From contig CAMLMV010000049.1 of assembly GCA_946481275.1 (NCBI GenBank), positions 1-50,464 on the forward strand: DNA of 50,464 bases, in the 5' to 3' direction. The stretch is from an uncultured Massilia sp. GTDB taxonomy: Bacteria; Pseudomonadota; Gammaproteobacteria; Burkholderiales; Burkholderiaceae. A program made the position numbers and the translations under genes. Shown here piece by piece: positions 18,314 to 30,210 of the stretch; positions within the stretch are counted from its first letter, which is position 1; every line of letters begins with the position of its first letter. The notes below the pieces were generated by a model. The model made no database searches, was not told where the DNA came from, and saw only the letters and a list, made by a program, of their open reading frames with translations.

Positions 18314-21097
18314 TCACGGCACCTGCCCATCCACATCCCGTATCTCGGGCTGCCCCAGCCCAAGCTTTTGCAACTGCGGCAGAATCGCCGCCCGATCCCC
18401 GACGGCGATGACTTTCAACTGGTCGGGTTTCAAATACTTTTGCGCCGCCGCCTGCACCTGCGCCGCCGTCACGCCGCGGAACCGGTCGGGCAGCGTGCGC
18501 CAGTAATCCGCCGGCAGGTCGAACACGAAGGTCTCGGCCAGGCTCGCGCCGATGCCGCTGTTCGTTTCGAACTGGCCCGGCAGCGAATACACCTGCGAGT
18601 CGCGCGCGCCCGCCAGCTCGGCCGCAGGCAGCGGCTTGTCGCGCATGCCGTTCACTTCCTTGAAGATTTCGGTAACGGCAGGCCCCGTGACGTCCGTGCG
18701 CACGCTGCCCGCGATGATGAACGGGCCCGGCGTGCGGTCGTAGCGGAACGCCGAGAACACGCCGTAGCTGTAGCCCTTATTTTCGCGCAGGTTGAGGTTG
18801 ATGCGGCTCGAGAACAGGCCGCCCAGCGCCGCGTTCATGACCTGCATGGCCGGATAGTCCGGCGTCTTGCGCGCGGCCGCGATGGTCGTCACGCGCAGGG
18901 CCGTTTGCGGGGCGCCCGGTTTGTCGACGATGACCAGGCGCGCCCTGGTGCCGGACGGATCGCCGACCGACGTCACGGCCGCGTCGGCGCGTCCCCAGCC
19001 GCCGAAGCGGGCCGTCGCCAGCGCGCGCAGCTCGTCCGCCGTGATGTCGCCGGAGACGACGAGGGCCGCGTTGTCGGGCAGGTAGTGGCGGCGCCAGAAT
19101 CGCACGATGTCTTCGCGGGTCGTCGCGCGGATCGCCGGTTCCGTGCCCAGCTGGCCGTAGCCGTACGGGTGATCCGGGCCGTACAGCGCGCCGGCCGCGG
19201 CCACGGCGGCGATCGAAGCGGGATCGTCGCGCTGCTGCGTCAGATCGCCGATGCGGGAGGCACGCTGGCGTTCCACTTCGGCGGTCGGGAAGGCCGGATG
19301 CAGCACGACGTCGGCCAGCACGTCCAGCGCCTGCGGGAACGTGGACCGCAGCGCCAGCAGCGACACCGTCGACGCGTCGGACGACGCGGCGCTGCCGAGA
19401 AAGGCGCCCAGCTGCGCGATCTCGTCGGCGATGCGCGGTGCGCTGCGCGTGGCCGTGCCTTCGTCCAGCATCTGCGCCGTGAAGCCGGCGAGGCCCGGCT
19501 GGTCGGACGGATTGGCGTCGGAACCGCTTTTCACGACCAGTTCCGCCGCCACGAGCGGCAGCGCGGGGTTCGGGTGGACGATGACCGTCAGGCCGTTCGG
19601 CAGCTTGAACGATTCGCCCTGCGGCAGCGTGAAGCGCGGCGCCGGGCCCGGTTTCGGCGGCGTGCGGCGCCACGCTTCGTCGCGGTTGATGCCGGCGGCG
19701 CGGTCCGTCCTGCCGGCCTTCGAGGCTAGTGGTGGCGGCGGCGTCGGCACGTCGGGGCCGAGGTCCGGCTTGCCCGGCACGCCCGCGACGATCACGCGCG
19801 CATTCGGTTGCAGGTACGCCTGCGCGACGCGGCGCACGTCGGCGGCGGTGACGCGGCGCAGGCGCTCGATGTCCTTCGGCAGGTAGCCCGGGTCGCCCGT
19901 GTACTGGTTGTACTGGTTGATCTGGTTCGCGAGACCCGTGCCGCCCAGCTTTTCGATCGACGTCAGCATCGCCGTCTCGATCGTGTTGCGCGCGCGTTCG
20001 ACTTCCTGTTCGGACGGTCCCTTGTCGCGCAGCGCCTTGAGTTCCGCGTCGATGGCCGTCTCCAGCTCGGACGGTTCGAAGCCCGGACGCGCGGTGGCGT
20101 CGACGATGAAGGTCGACGTGAGCGCGTTCGAATTCTGCGCGGCCGCCGCCTCCTGTGCGATCTGGCGCTCGTACACGAGGGTTTTATACAGGCGGCTCGA
20201 CTTGCCGCCGGCGAGGATCTGCGCCGTCACCGCCAGCTCGGCGTCGCCCGGCTGGAAGGCCGGCGGCGTGAGCCACGCCATGTACAGGCGCGGCAGCTCC
20301 ACGCGGTCCGGCACCGTGATGCGGCGCTCGCGCGTGATGGCGGGCGTCGTCACTTTCGGATGCACGACGGGCGGGCTCTTTTTGAAACTGCCGAAGTATT
20401 TGGCCACGAGGGCGCGCGTCTTGGCCTTGTCGATGTCGCCGGCGATGACGATGCTGGCATTGTTAGGACCGTAGTAGCGTTTGAAGAAGTCGCGCACGTC
20501 GGCCAGCTTCGCGTTCTGGATGTCGGCGTGCGAGCCGATGACGGCCGCGTAATAGGGGTGCGTCTTCGGGAACAGCGCGTGGTTCAGCGCTTCCTCGACG
20601 ACGCCGTACGGGCGGTTCTCGACGCTCTGGCGCCGCTCGTTGCGCACGACGTCCTGCTGGTTCGACAGGGCGGTCTGGTCGAGCACGTCGAGCAGGTAGC
20701 CCATGCGGTCGGCATGTACCCACAGCGCGAGTTCGAGCTGGTTCGACGGCACCGTGTCGTAGTAATTCGTGCGGTCGTAGTCCGTGCTGCCGTTGCTGTC
20801 GGTGGCGCCGGCGCCTTCCAGCAGGCGGTCGGCGAGGCCGCGCGGCAGGTGCCGCGTTCCGGCGAACATCATGTGCTCGAACAGGTGGGCGAAGCCGGTG
20901 AGTCCTGGCGCCTCGTTGGCGGGGCCGACGTGATACCAGATGTTGACGGCCACGATGGGCAGGCGGTGGTCCTCGACGAGGATCACTTCCAGGCCGTTGG
21001 GGAGCGTCGTCTTGTCATAGCGGACTTGCGGCACCTCGGCCGCCGCGGACCCGGCGAGGACGAGCAGCAAGGGGAGAGAAGACAGGAAGCGTCGCAT
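18314..21097 (-). CDS. secreted M16 family zinc metallopeptidase, two-domain
   Basis: Pitrilysin-type peptidase of 927 residues with signal MRRFLSSLPLLLVLAGSAAA. The inverted zinc motif HLFEH is at 71-75, with Glu154 as likely third ligand. The second half (about 490-927) repeats the M16 fold but lacks HxxEH (GLAGFTAQMLDEGT in the matching place), so it is the inactive partner domain, as usual. A Pro-rich linker (PTPPPPLASK) joins the halves. Probably periplasmic, with peptide or small-protein substrates unknown. GGAG is 6 nt before the ATG, 15 nt after the metallophosphoesterase stop, so it is the third gene of the pncC operon. Confidence 0.92.
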   Translation of the reverse strand: MRRFLSSLPLLLVLAGSAAAEVPQVRYDKTTLPNGLEVILVEDHRLPIVAVNIWYHVGPANEAPGLTGFAHLFEHMMFAGTRHLPRGLADRLLEGAGATDSNGSTDYDRTNYYDTVPSNQLELALWVHADRMGYLLDVLDQTALSNQQDVVRNERRQSVENRPYGVVEEALNHALFPKTHPYYAAVIGSHADIQNAKLADVRDFFKRYYGPNNASIVIAGDIDKAKTRALVAKYFGSFKKSPPVVHPKVTTPAITRERRITVPDRVELPRLYMAWLTPPAFQPGDAELAVTAQILAGGKSSRLYKTLVYERQIAQEAAAAQNSNALTSTFIVDATARPGFEPSELETAIDAELKALRDKGPSEQEVERARNTIETAMLTSIEKLGGTGLANQINQYNQYTGDPGYLPKDIERLRRVTAADVRRVAQAYLQPNARVIVAGVPGKPDLGPDVPTPPPPLASKAGRTDRAAGINRDEAWRRTPPKPGPAPRFTLPQGESFKLPNGLTVIVHPNPALPLVAAELVVKSGSDANPSDQPGLAGFTAQMLDEGTATRSAPRIADEIAQLGAFLGSAASSDASTVSLLALRSTFPQALDVLADVVLHPAFPTAEVERQRASRIGDLTQQRDDPASIAAVAAAGALYGPDHPYGYGQLGTEPAIRATTREDIVRFWRRHYLPDNAALVVSGDITADELRALATARFGGWGRADAAVTSVGDPSGTRARLVIVDKPGAPQTALRVTTIAAARKTPDYPAMQVMNAALGGLFSSRINLNLRENKGYSYGVFSAFRYDRTPGPFIIAGSVRTDVTGPAVTEIFKEVNGMRDKPLPAAELAGARDSQVYSLPGQFETNSGIGASLAETFVFDLPADYWRTLPDRFRGVTAAQVQAAAQKYLKPDQLKVIAVGDRAAILPQLQKLGLGQPEIRDVDGQVP

Positions 21098-21112
21098 GCG
21101 GGCTCCGTTTTT

Positions 21113-22003
21113 TTAATGACACGCGGCGCTGCCGTGGTCGGGCGGGGCGATGCCGAAAGAAGATACGCGCGTGGACTCGATGAATTCCCAGCCGTAGCCG
21201 CCCGTGTACAGGCGCAGGCGCAGCACGCCGGTGCGGTTGCTGTCGCGGACCTCGCTGTGCGCGACGGTGAGCAGGAACGGCGTCGGATACGCGCCGCCGG
21301 TGCCGACGACGAACTGGCGGATGCCGTGCGTCGGGTCGAGCCGGCCGTCCGCATCCTGCGGGGCGAAGCGTTCGTAGTCGTGGTCGTGGCCGGACAGCAC
21401 CAGCTCGGCGCCGGCCGCGTACAGGAGCTGCCATGCGTCGCGCATCTTCGGGACGCTGCCATGGCCGCCCGAGCTGTACAGCGGATGGTGCCAGTAGGCG
21501 AGCGTGCAGCGCGCGGGGTGCGCGGCGAGGTCGGCGCGCAGCCAGTCCAGCTGGGCCGCGTGCTGGGCCGGGGCGAGATTGCTGTCCAGCGAGATGATGT
21601 GCCAGGTGCCCAGCTCGAAGCTGTAGTAGCCGCGGCCGGCGCGCGCGCCCCACCACTCGAAATAGGGCTTCGCGCCCGGCGTGTAGTACTCGTGGTTGCC
21701 GGGCGCGGGCCACGTGCGGTCCTTGAAGCGGCCCCACGTCGGTGCGTAGCAGTCGGTGAATTCCTTCTTGGCGCCGTTCGGGTAGGTCAGGTCGCCCAGC
21801 GCCAGCACGACCGCCTCCGGATCCTGCGCGAGCCCGGCGGCGACGGTGGCGGCCGTGTCGGCCGCGCCCGAATAGGCCGGATCGCGATACGCGCAGCGCG
21901 CGATGTCGCCGGCCGCGTATACGGTGACACCCTTATCCGGCTCCGCCGCGGCCGCGTGCACGGATACGGCCGCGAAGAGCGCGGCCGCTGCCAGGCAACG
22001 CAT
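21113..22003 (-). CDS. secreted metallophosphoesterase
   Basis: Calcineurin-like phosphoesterase of 296 residues with a signal peptide (MRCLAAAALFAAVSVHAAAA). Metal-site motifs in order: AAGDIARC, LALGDLTYPNG, PAPGNHEYYT (GNHE), YWHHPLYSSG, and LVLSGHDHDYERFAP (GHDHD). The arrangement resembles purple-acid-phosphatase-like or alkaline phosphatase-type secreted enzymes; the substrate is unknown. The start ATG 22003 is 2 nt after the pncC TAA, with AAGG inside the pncC stop region, indicating coupling. A longer open frame upstream overlaps pncC and is rejected. Confidence 0.88.
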   Translation of the reverse strand: MRCLAAAALFAAVSVHAAAAEPDKGVTVYAAGDIARCAYRDPAYSGAADTAATVAAGLAQDPEAVVLALGDLTYPNGAKKEFTDCYAPTWGRFKDRTWPAPGNHEYYTPGAKPYFEWWGARAGRGYYSFELGTWHIISLDSNLAPAQHAAQLDWLRADLAAHPARCTLAYWHHPLYSSGGHGSVPKMRDAWQLLYAAGAELVLSGHDHDYERFAPQDADGRLDPTHGIRQFVVGTGGAYPTPFLLTVAHSEVRDSNRTGVLRLRLYTGGYGWEFIESTRVSSFGIAPPDHGSAACH

Positions 22004-22005
22004 CC

Positions 22006-22488
22006 TTATTCGAGCAGTCGCAAGAGGCCGGCCAGCGCGTGCGCCACCGTCTGCTCGCGTACCGCGTGGCGGTCGCCGGAAAATACGAGGCGTTCGGTGT
22101 ACGTCGTGTCGCCCTTCGACCAGCCGAAGCACACCGTGCCCACGGGCTTGCCGGGTACGGCACCGGTCGGGCCGGCGATGCCGGTCGTGGACACGGCCAC
22201 GTCGGCGTTGCTGTTGGCGACCGCGCCTTCGGCCATCGCGCCCGCGACTTCCTCGCTGACGGAGCCGAATTGCGCGATCAGCGCGGCCGGCACGTCCAGC
22301 ATCTCCGTCTTGGAGGCGTTCGAATACGTCACGAAACCGCATTCGAACCAGCCGGTCGAGCCGGGGATTTCCGTGATGGCCTGGGAGACGCCGCCGCCGG
22401 TGCAGGATTCGGCGGTGGCCAGCAGCAGGTTCTTGGATTCGAGTGCCCGGCCCACACGGGTGGCCAGGTCGATGATGTCGTTCGTCAC
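22006..22488 (-). CDS. pncC: nicotinamide-nucleotide amidohydrolase (CinA C-terminal type)
   Basis: Deamidates NMN to nicotinate mononucleotide in pyridine-nucleotide recycling. GTG 22488 with a perfect AGGAGG 8 nt upstream gives 160 residues, the usual size of stand-alone PncC. Motifs: LLLATAESCTGGGVSQAIT (nucleophile Ser region), TYSNASKTEMLDV, and VSTTGIAGPTGAVPGKPVGTV. A longer frame from 22554 has no such RBS. In many relatives pncC follows thiL-pgpA; here thiL lies 5.5 kb away and pncC instead heads an operon with two secreted hydrolases. Confidence 0.93.
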   Translation of the reverse strand: MTNDIIDLATRVGRALESKNLLLATAESCTGGGVSQAITEIPGSTGWFECGFVTYSNASKTEMLDVPAALIAQFGSVSEEVAGAMAEGAVANSNADVAVSTTGIAGPTGAVPGKPVGTVCFGWSKGDTTYTERLVFSGDRHAVREQTVAHALAGLLRLLE

Positions 22489-22925
22489 GTGTCGCTCCTC
22501 CTTGTAATGGCGGTAGCAGAGAACCGCCAGGTCTCCAGGATCCAACCTGAGCACGCAGCCGTGTGCCGGGTCGCGGAAGGTTCCGCTGCGCGCTCGCGTC
22601 CATTCTAGCGCGCCTTCCCGCCGTGCGGCGTCGTAATCTTAACGAAAAGCCATTCTTGCGGTTATGTCTTTGACGTCCTTACAAACGCAAATGTCTTTAC
22701 CGGTGCAAATACCAGGCCCCGTTCCGTGCGACATCACCTCCGGCCGTGCTGCTATGCTGCTCGACTTGCGGCCAGCCCCGCAGTGTTGTTCATTGACCGA
22801 ACCAGGACCTCGCATGCCGCTCGACCGTTTCGTGCATGACCATCCGGGGCCGGCATTCTCGTGATGGCCTTGTCCCTTGCAGCCGCGCGCGGCCGCCTGC
22901 CGGCGCTTGCGACGTGGTGACATCC
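22489..22925. other. divergent intergenic region
   Basis: About 440 nt between pncC and the hybrid kinase. It holds the pncC Shine-Dalgarno, a gcggaa/ttccgc repeat at 22573-22586, and an extended -10 for the kinase at 22750-22758. A plus-strand in-frame ATG at 22836 could lengthen the kinase but lacks a ribosome-binding site. Confidence 0.5.
22747..22758 (+). promoter_or_regulatory. extended -10 promoter of the CHASE8 kinase operon
   Basis: TGCTGCTATGCT contains an extended -10 (TGC TATGCT). The same 12 bases occur at 41899-41910 before the solute-binding protein gene. No convincing -35 is present, consistent with an extended -10 promoter. Confidence 0.45.
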
Positions 22926-24928
<2,003 letters not shown>

Positions 24929-24932
<4 letters not shown>

Positions 24933-27508
24933 TTTCCCCCAACGACATCCGCCGCGCACGCATCCTTGTCGTCGACGACGAACCGGTGAACGTGCAACTG
25001 CTCGAGTTCCTGCTCAAGACCAGCGGCTACGAGAACGTTGCCAGCACCACCGACCCGCGCCAGGTGGCCGCGCTGCACCTGCAGCACCGCTACGACCTGA
25101 TCATCCTCGACCTGCAGATGCCGCACATGGACGGCTTCCACGTAATGGAAGCGTTGAAACCGATGGAGCGCGAGTCCTGGCTGCCCGTGCTCGTGGTGAC
25201 GGCGGAGCCGGACAAGAAGCTGGCCGCGCTGGAAGCGGGCGCGCGCGACTTCATCGGCAAGCCGTTCGACACGGTGGAGGTCCTCACGCGCATCCGCAAC
25301 CTGCTCGAAGTGCGGTTGTTCCACAAGGAGTCGCAGGACTACGGCGCGCGCATGGAGCGCACGGTGCGCGAACGGACGGCCGAGCTGCAGCGCTTCCGCG
25401 GCGCGATGGACGCGACCACCGACGCCATCTTCCTCGTCGACGCGCGCACGATGGCGATGGTCGACGTCAGCGACGGCGCCTGCCGCATGCTGGGCTTTTC
25501 GCGCGAGGCGCTGCTGCGCATCGATCCGGTGGCGCTGGGCCTCGCGGAACGCGCGCAGCTCGAACGCTACGCGGACCCGGCGTCCACGTCGCGCGAGCAC
25601 GACATCGTCGAGACGGAGCTGCTGCGCTCGGACGGGCAGGGCGCGGTGCCGGTCGAGATCAGCTGGCAGCTGCAGCAGCAGGAGCACCACCGCATCCTGA
25701 TCGCCGTCGCGCGCGATATCAGCGAGCGCCTGCAGGCCGCGCAGCGCCTGAAGCACATGTCGAACTACGACAGCCTGACCGGCCTGCCGAACCGCAGCCT
25801 GTTCTTCCACACGCTGCGCGACGCCATCGAACTCGCGCAAGATAAAAACTGGCGCATCGCCGTGCTGTTCATCACGCTCGACCGTTTTAAAATTGTCAAC
25901 GACTCGCTCGGCCCCGCGCTGGGCGACGAGCTGCTGCGCCAGTTCAGCACGAGACTCGTGCGTTGCGTGCGCCTGCGCGACACGATCGGGCGGCTGGGCG
26001 GCGACGAGTTCGCGCTGATCCTCACGATGACGCGCGAACAGACCGAGGACGAAGCGGTCAGCGTCGCCAACGAGGTGCGCGAGGCGCTGCGCGCGCCGTT
26101 CGACCTGAACGGCCAGCAGGCCGTGCTGACGGCCAGCATCGGCATCGCGATGTACCCCGATGACGCCACCGACCCGGGCACGCTGGTGAAATACGCGGAC
26201 GTGGCGATGGTGCGCGCGAAGGAGGCGGGTCGCGACGGCTACCGCTTCTTCACGGCCGGGATGAACGTGCAGGTGCTGGCGCGGCTGGACCTGGAGCTGG
26301 CGCTGCGCGCGGCCATCGACGGCGAGCAGTTCGAGCTGCACTACCAGCCCAAGCTGGACCTGAACACGGGCCGCGTGAGCGGCGTGGAGGCGCTGCTGCG
26401 CTGGCGCCGTCCCGGCTTCGGCCTCGTGTACCCGGCCGAATTCGTGCCCGTCATGGAAGACACGGGCATGGTCGTGCGCGTGGGCGCGTGGATCATCGAC
26501 GAGGCCTGTCGCCAGATCGCCGCGTGGAATGCCGAGGGCGTGCGCGACGTGCGCGTGGCCGTCAACGTGTCGAGCCGCCAGTTCGTCGAGGGCGACCTGG
26601 AAGGCGACATCCGCGCGGCGCTGGCGGAACACCGCGTGGATCCGGGCCTGCTCGAACTGGAGCTGACGGAAAGCGCGCTGATGTCGAACTTCGAGCACAC
26701 GGTGCAGGTGCTCGAACGCCTGAAGGCACTGGGCATCCGCATCGCCATCGACGATTTCGGCACCGGCTATTCGAGCCTCGCCTACCTGAAGCGCTTCCCG
26801 ATCGACAAACTGAAGATCGACATCGCGTTCGTACGCGACATCACGACGAACCCGGACGACGCGGCGATCGCGCTGGCCATCATCAGCATGGCGCACAGCC
26901 TGCACATGCAGGTGATCGCGGAGGGCGTGGAATCGCGCGCGCAGATGGCGTTGCTGCGCCGCCACCGCTGCGACGAGATCCAGGGTTTTCATTTCTCGCG
27001 CGCGCTGCTGCCGGCCGACCTGGCCCGGCTGGTGCTGGAAAACCGCGCCCAGCCCACGCGGCCGGCGGAGGACGACCGCAACGTCCAGACGCTGCTGCTG
27101 GTGGACGACGACGTCAACGTGCTGGCCGCGCTGCACCGTCTGTTCAGGCGCGACAACTACCGCGTGCTGACGGCGGCGTCGCCGTCCGAGGGCTTCGAGC
27201 TGCTGGCGCTGTACCACGTGCAGGTGATCCTGTGCGACCAGAAGATGCCCGGGATGAACGGCACCGAATTCCTCAGCAAGGTCAAGGAGATGTACCCGGA
27301 CACGATGCGCATCATCCTGTCCGGCTACACGGGCGTGGAGACGGTGCTCGATTCGATCAACCGCGGCGCCATCTACCGCTTCTACACGAAGCCGTGGAAC
27401 GAGACGGAATTGCGCGACAACGTGCGGCTCGCGTTCCGCCAGTACTGGCTCACGCACGGGCCGTACGACGACCGCAAGACGCCGCGGGGGGACGAGGAAG
27501 CGGCGTGA
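24929..27508 (+). CDS. REC-PAS-GGDEF-EAL-REC cyclic-di-GMP enzyme
   Basis: Response-regulator protein of 859 residues. REC1 about 10-125 (VVDDEPVN, phospho-Asp61 in ILDLQMPHMDG), a PAS-like domain about 145-265, GGDEF about 285-445 (RLGGDEFALIL intact, with an RLRD inhibitory I-site five residues before), EAL about 460-705 (GVEALLRW, LELTESALM, DDFGTGYSSLAYLKRFP, AEGVES, all catalytic positions present), and a second receiver about 715-835 (LLVDDDVNVL, LCDQKMPGMNG, SGYTGVETV). Both enzymatic motifs look active. REC2 is of the RpfG-like type and an extra C-terminal receiver is unusual. It overlaps the hybrid kinase gene by 4 nt and converges with thiL, with a 1-nt gap. Confidence 0.92.
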
Positions 27509-27509
27509 A

Positions 27510-28484
27510 TCAACCCGGGCTGAAGTGGTCCCAGCCCGCCAGCTGCAGGTCGAGCGGGGCGCCGTCCGCATCGACGAGCTTCAGGCCCGCCTCCGCCGTG
27601 ATCGACCCCACCCGCGTCACGGCCGTCCCGCTGGCCGCGCCGGCGGCCACGACCGCCTCGCGCTGCGCCGCCGGCGCCGTGAAGCACAGTTCGTAATCGT
27701 CCCCGCCGGCCGCGGCGAAGCGGCGGCGCAGTCCGACCGGCTGGCGGGCCAGCGCCGGGCCGGCCGGCAGCGCGTCCACGTCCAGCACGGCGCCCACGCG
27801 CGACGCGGCGAGGATGTGCTTCAAATCGCCCACGAGGCCGTCCGAGATGTCGAGCGCGGCGTGCGCCAGGCCGCCTTCCGCCAGCAGGCGCCCCAGTGCC
27901 ACGCGCGGCGTCGGCGCGTGCATGCGCCGGCCGGTGGCGGCGTGGTCGGCGGCGTCCAGCGCCACCTCGCTGCGGCGCGCGGCCAGCCACAGGCGCGCAT
28001 CGCCCAGCGTGCCCGAGATCCAGATGTCGTCGCCCGCGCGCGCGGCGTCGCGCCGCAAGGCCTGACCGGGCGCCAGTTCGCCGAAGATCGTGATGCAGAC
28101 GTTCAGCGGGCCCTTGGTCGTGTCGCCGCCCACCAGCTCGCAGCCGTGGGCGTCGGCCAGCGCGAACAGGCCGCGCGAGAACGCGTCGAGCCAGTCGGGT
28201 TCCGCCGCCGGCAGCGACAGCGCCAGCGTGAAGCCGAGGGGCCGGGCGCCCATCGCGGCCAGGTCCGACAGGTTCACGGCGAGACACTTGTGCCCGAGCG
28301 TGAGCGGGTCGGCGCCGGCGAAGAAATGGCGGTCCTCGACCAGCATGTCGGACGAGATGGCCAGCACCTTGCCGGGCGTGGGAGACAGCAGCGCGCAGTC
28401 GTCGCCGATGCCCAGTAGCGTGTTGGGACCGGGGGCGCGGTCGCGCTGGAAGTAGCGTTTGATGAGATCGAATTCGGAGAGCAT
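27510..28484 (-). CDS. thiL: thiamine-monophosphate kinase
   Basis: Phosphorylates thiamine phosphate to thiamine diphosphate. The 324-residue AIRS-type fold shows the N-terminal MLSEFDLIKRYF, LGIGDDCALL, SSDMLVEDRHF, NLSDLAAMGARPLGFTL, VGGDTTKGPL, ALDISDGLVGDLKHIL and GGDDYELCF. Usually thiL is followed by pgpA and cinA; here it lies 9 nt after an AraC regulator gene on the same strand and no pgpA is visible. The upstream Shine-Dalgarno is weak, so coupling with the AraC gene is possible. Confidence 0.94.
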   Translation of the reverse strand: MLSEFDLIKRYFQRDRAPGPNTLLGIGDDCALLSPTPGKVLAISSDMLVEDRHFFAGADPLTLGHKCLAVNLSDLAAMGARPLGFTLALSLPAAEPDWLDAFSRGLFALADAHGCELVGGDTTKGPLNVCITIFGELAPGQALRRDAARAGDDIWISGTLGDARLWLAARRSEVALDAADHAATGRRMHAPTPRVALGRLLAEGGLAHAALDISDGLVGDLKHILAASRVGAVLDVDALPAGPALARQPVGLRRRFAAAGGDDYELCFTAPAAQREAVVAAGAASGTAVTRVGSITAEAGLKLVDADGAPLDLQLAGWDHFSPG

Positions 28485-28493
28485 CCCGCGATT

Positions 28494-29426
28494 CTAATCC
28501 GGGACCGTCGCCAGGTGGGCGGCGCGCCGGTAGCCGCCGGGGCCGATCCCGTAATGCCGCTTGAACACGCGGTTGAACGCCGCTTCCGACTGGTAGCCGA
28601 CGGCCAGCGCCACGTCGCCGACGGCCCCTTCGCCCTGCAGCAGGGCTCGGGCGGCGCGTGCCATGCGCAGCTGGGTCAGCATGTCGGCCGGCGGCATGCC
28701 GCACAGGCGCGCGAACAGGCGGGCGAACGTGGCGCGCGACATGTGGCACGCCTCGGCCAGGTCTTCCACTTTCCACGGCCGTTCGGGCGATTCCAGCATC
28801 CGGGCGAGCGCGTTGCCCAGGCGGCGGTCGGCCAGGATGGCGAACAGGCCGGGGGCGGCATCCGTGCCGGCCAGCCAGGCGCGCAGCAGCAGCGCGAACA
28901 GGGCGCCCGACAGCTGGGCGACGACGACGTCGCCGCCGGGCCGGACCACCGTCGTCTCGTGCTGCAGGAGCCGCACGAGCGCATGCAGGCCGGGGAAGTC
29001 GTCGGCGCGGCTGGCGCGCACGACCATCACGTCGGGCAGGGCGCGCGCGAGGGCCTGGCGCGCGGCGCCGTCGAACACGAAGCTGCCGCACAGGATCGCC
29101 GTGCCGGGGCCCTCGCCGTCGTTGCCCTTGCGTTGCAGCGGCCCGTCCGCGGGGAGGGGGCGGACCGGGGCGGCGTCCGCGGCCGGCCCGGCGTGCAGGC
29201 GGTGTGCACTGCCGCCGGGGAAGACGACGACGTCGCCGGTGGCCAGGTCCAGGGTGTCGTGGCCGGGCACGTCCACGCGCGCGTCGCCCTCGACGATCAC
29301 GTGGAACGGCGCCACGCCCGGCGTCGCGGCCGGTTCGTCCAGCACCCAGGGGGCCGCCAGTTCGCAGCGGATGTCGAGGGAAGTGCGGATCGTATAGAGG
29401 GACAGCAGGCGGCTCAGGGTATCCAT
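28494..29426 (-). CDS. AraC family transcriptional regulator (cupin, AraC_binding_2 type)
   Basis: 310 residues from ATG 29426; a longer open frame from 29522 lacks a better start. Residues about 10-190 are a cupin effector domain with GVAPFHVIVEGDARV, LATGDVVVFPGGSAHRL and ILCGSFVFD, and a C-terminal HTH pair spans about 205-305 (VEDLAEACHMSRATFARLFA and VGDVALAVGYQSEAAFNRVFKRH). This type often regulates an oxidoreductase or AhpD-like gene encoded divergently, and such a gene starts 113 nt away at 29540. It probably controls that gene; the ligand is unknown. Confidence 0.9.
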   Translation of the reverse strand: MDTLSRLLSLYTIRTSLDIRCELAAPWVLDEPAATPGVAPFHVIVEGDARVDVPGHDTLDLATGDVVVFPGGSAHRLHAGPAADAAPVRPLPADGPLQRKGNDGEGPGTAILCGSFVFDGAARQALARALPDVMVVRASRADDFPGLHALVRLLQHETTVVRPGGDVVVAQLSGALFALLLRAWLAGTDAAPGLFAILADRRLGNALARMLESPERPWKVEDLAEACHMSRATFARLFARLCGMPPADMLTQLRMARAARALLQGEGAVGDVALAVGYQSEAAFNRVFKRHYGIGPGGYRRAAHLATVPD

Positions 29427-29539
29427 GTCTTTATCAGATGAGACGATCGGGCAAATTATCGCAGCATCCGGGCATTCATCGTACTGGTCCAATGGCCTAG
29501 ACTTCTTTCCACACCAACTCACAACGAAAGGAAAACATC

Positions 29540-30076
29540 ATGAGCCGTCTGAATGCACTGGGTGCCAACGCCACTGGCCGTACCGCCGAACTCTTCACCG
29601 CCATCAAGTCGAAACTGGGCAAAGTGCCGAACGCGTACGACACGATCGGCAGCAACAGCCCCGTCGCCCTGGAGGCCCTGCTGAACTTCGATGCGAAACT
29701 GGCCGACACGAGCCTGTCGAAGAAAGAGGTCGAGGTGATCAAGCTGGCCGTCAGCGAAGTGAACGCTTGCGATTACTGCCTGGCCGCGCACACGCTGATG
29801 GGCAAGCTGGCCGGCCTCGACCCGGACGGTATCCTGGCGGCACGCCGCGGCACGCCGGGCGGCGATGCGAAACTGGACGCGCTGTCGACGTTCGTGCGTG
29901 AAGTGGCGGGCACCCGCGGCACGGTGCCGCAGCCGGTGGTGGATGCCTTCAGGGCGGCCGGCTACACGGATGCGCAGGTGGTGGACACGATCTTCGCGAT
30001 CACCAGCATCACGTTCACGAACCTGCTGAACCGCATCAACGACACGGTGGTGGACTTCCCGAAAGCGCCTGCCTGA
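29540..30076 (+). CDS. AhpD-like carboxymuconolactone decarboxylase family protein
   Basis: 178-residue alkylhydroperoxidase-type protein. The redox motif NACDYCLAAH supplies Cys77, Cys80 and His84, with Glu73 before it, matching the AhpD active site; TIGSNSPVALEALLNF and EVEVIKLAVSEVN surround it. It probably acts on peroxides or a quinone-like substrate in the cytoplasm. GAAAGGA lies 9 nt before the ATG. It is divergent from the AraC-type regulator, which is its likely controller. Confidence 0.9.
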   Translation: MSRLNALGANATGRTAELFTAIKSKLGKVPNAYDTIGSNSPVALEALLNFDAKLADTSLSKKEVEVIKLAVSEVNACDYCLAAHTLMGKLAGLDPDGILAARRGTPGGDAKLDALSTFVREVAGTRGTVPQPVVDAFRAAGYTDAQVVDTIFAITSITFTNLLNRINDTVVDFPKAPA

Positions 30077-30085
30077 GAAGGGAAA

Positions 30086-30115
30086 CGGAGGCCGGTGCCA
30101 TGGTACCTGCCTCCG
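30086..30115 (+). terminator. weak hairpin after the AhpD-like gene
   Basis: CGGAGGC (30086-30092) and GCCTCCG (30109-30115) form a 7-bp stem around a 16-nt loop containing ccatgg. No T-run follows, so termination is uncertain. Confidence 0.4.
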
Positions 30116-30165
30116 GTCACTACTGTCGATACCAAGAAATACGTAGACGATTAGAGGTGACACTC

Positions 30166-30174
30166 TGATAAAAT
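30166..30174 (+). promoter_or_regulatory. extended -10 promoter of maeB
   Basis: TGATAAAAT, an extended -10 with hexamer TAAAAT, lies 36 nt before the maeB ATG. The wider CACTCTGATA[A/C]AAT (30161-30174) recurs with one change before gmd at 32760-32773. Confidence 0.5.
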
Positions 30175-30210
30175 CGGAGACCCCCGGTCAGTTCAGGAAG
30201 GCTGCAAAGC

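Noticed and set aside
22836..22925. Longer start for the CHASE8 kinase
   Set aside because: The added 30 residues have no ribosome-binding site and do not resemble the usual short N-terminus before the first membrane helix.
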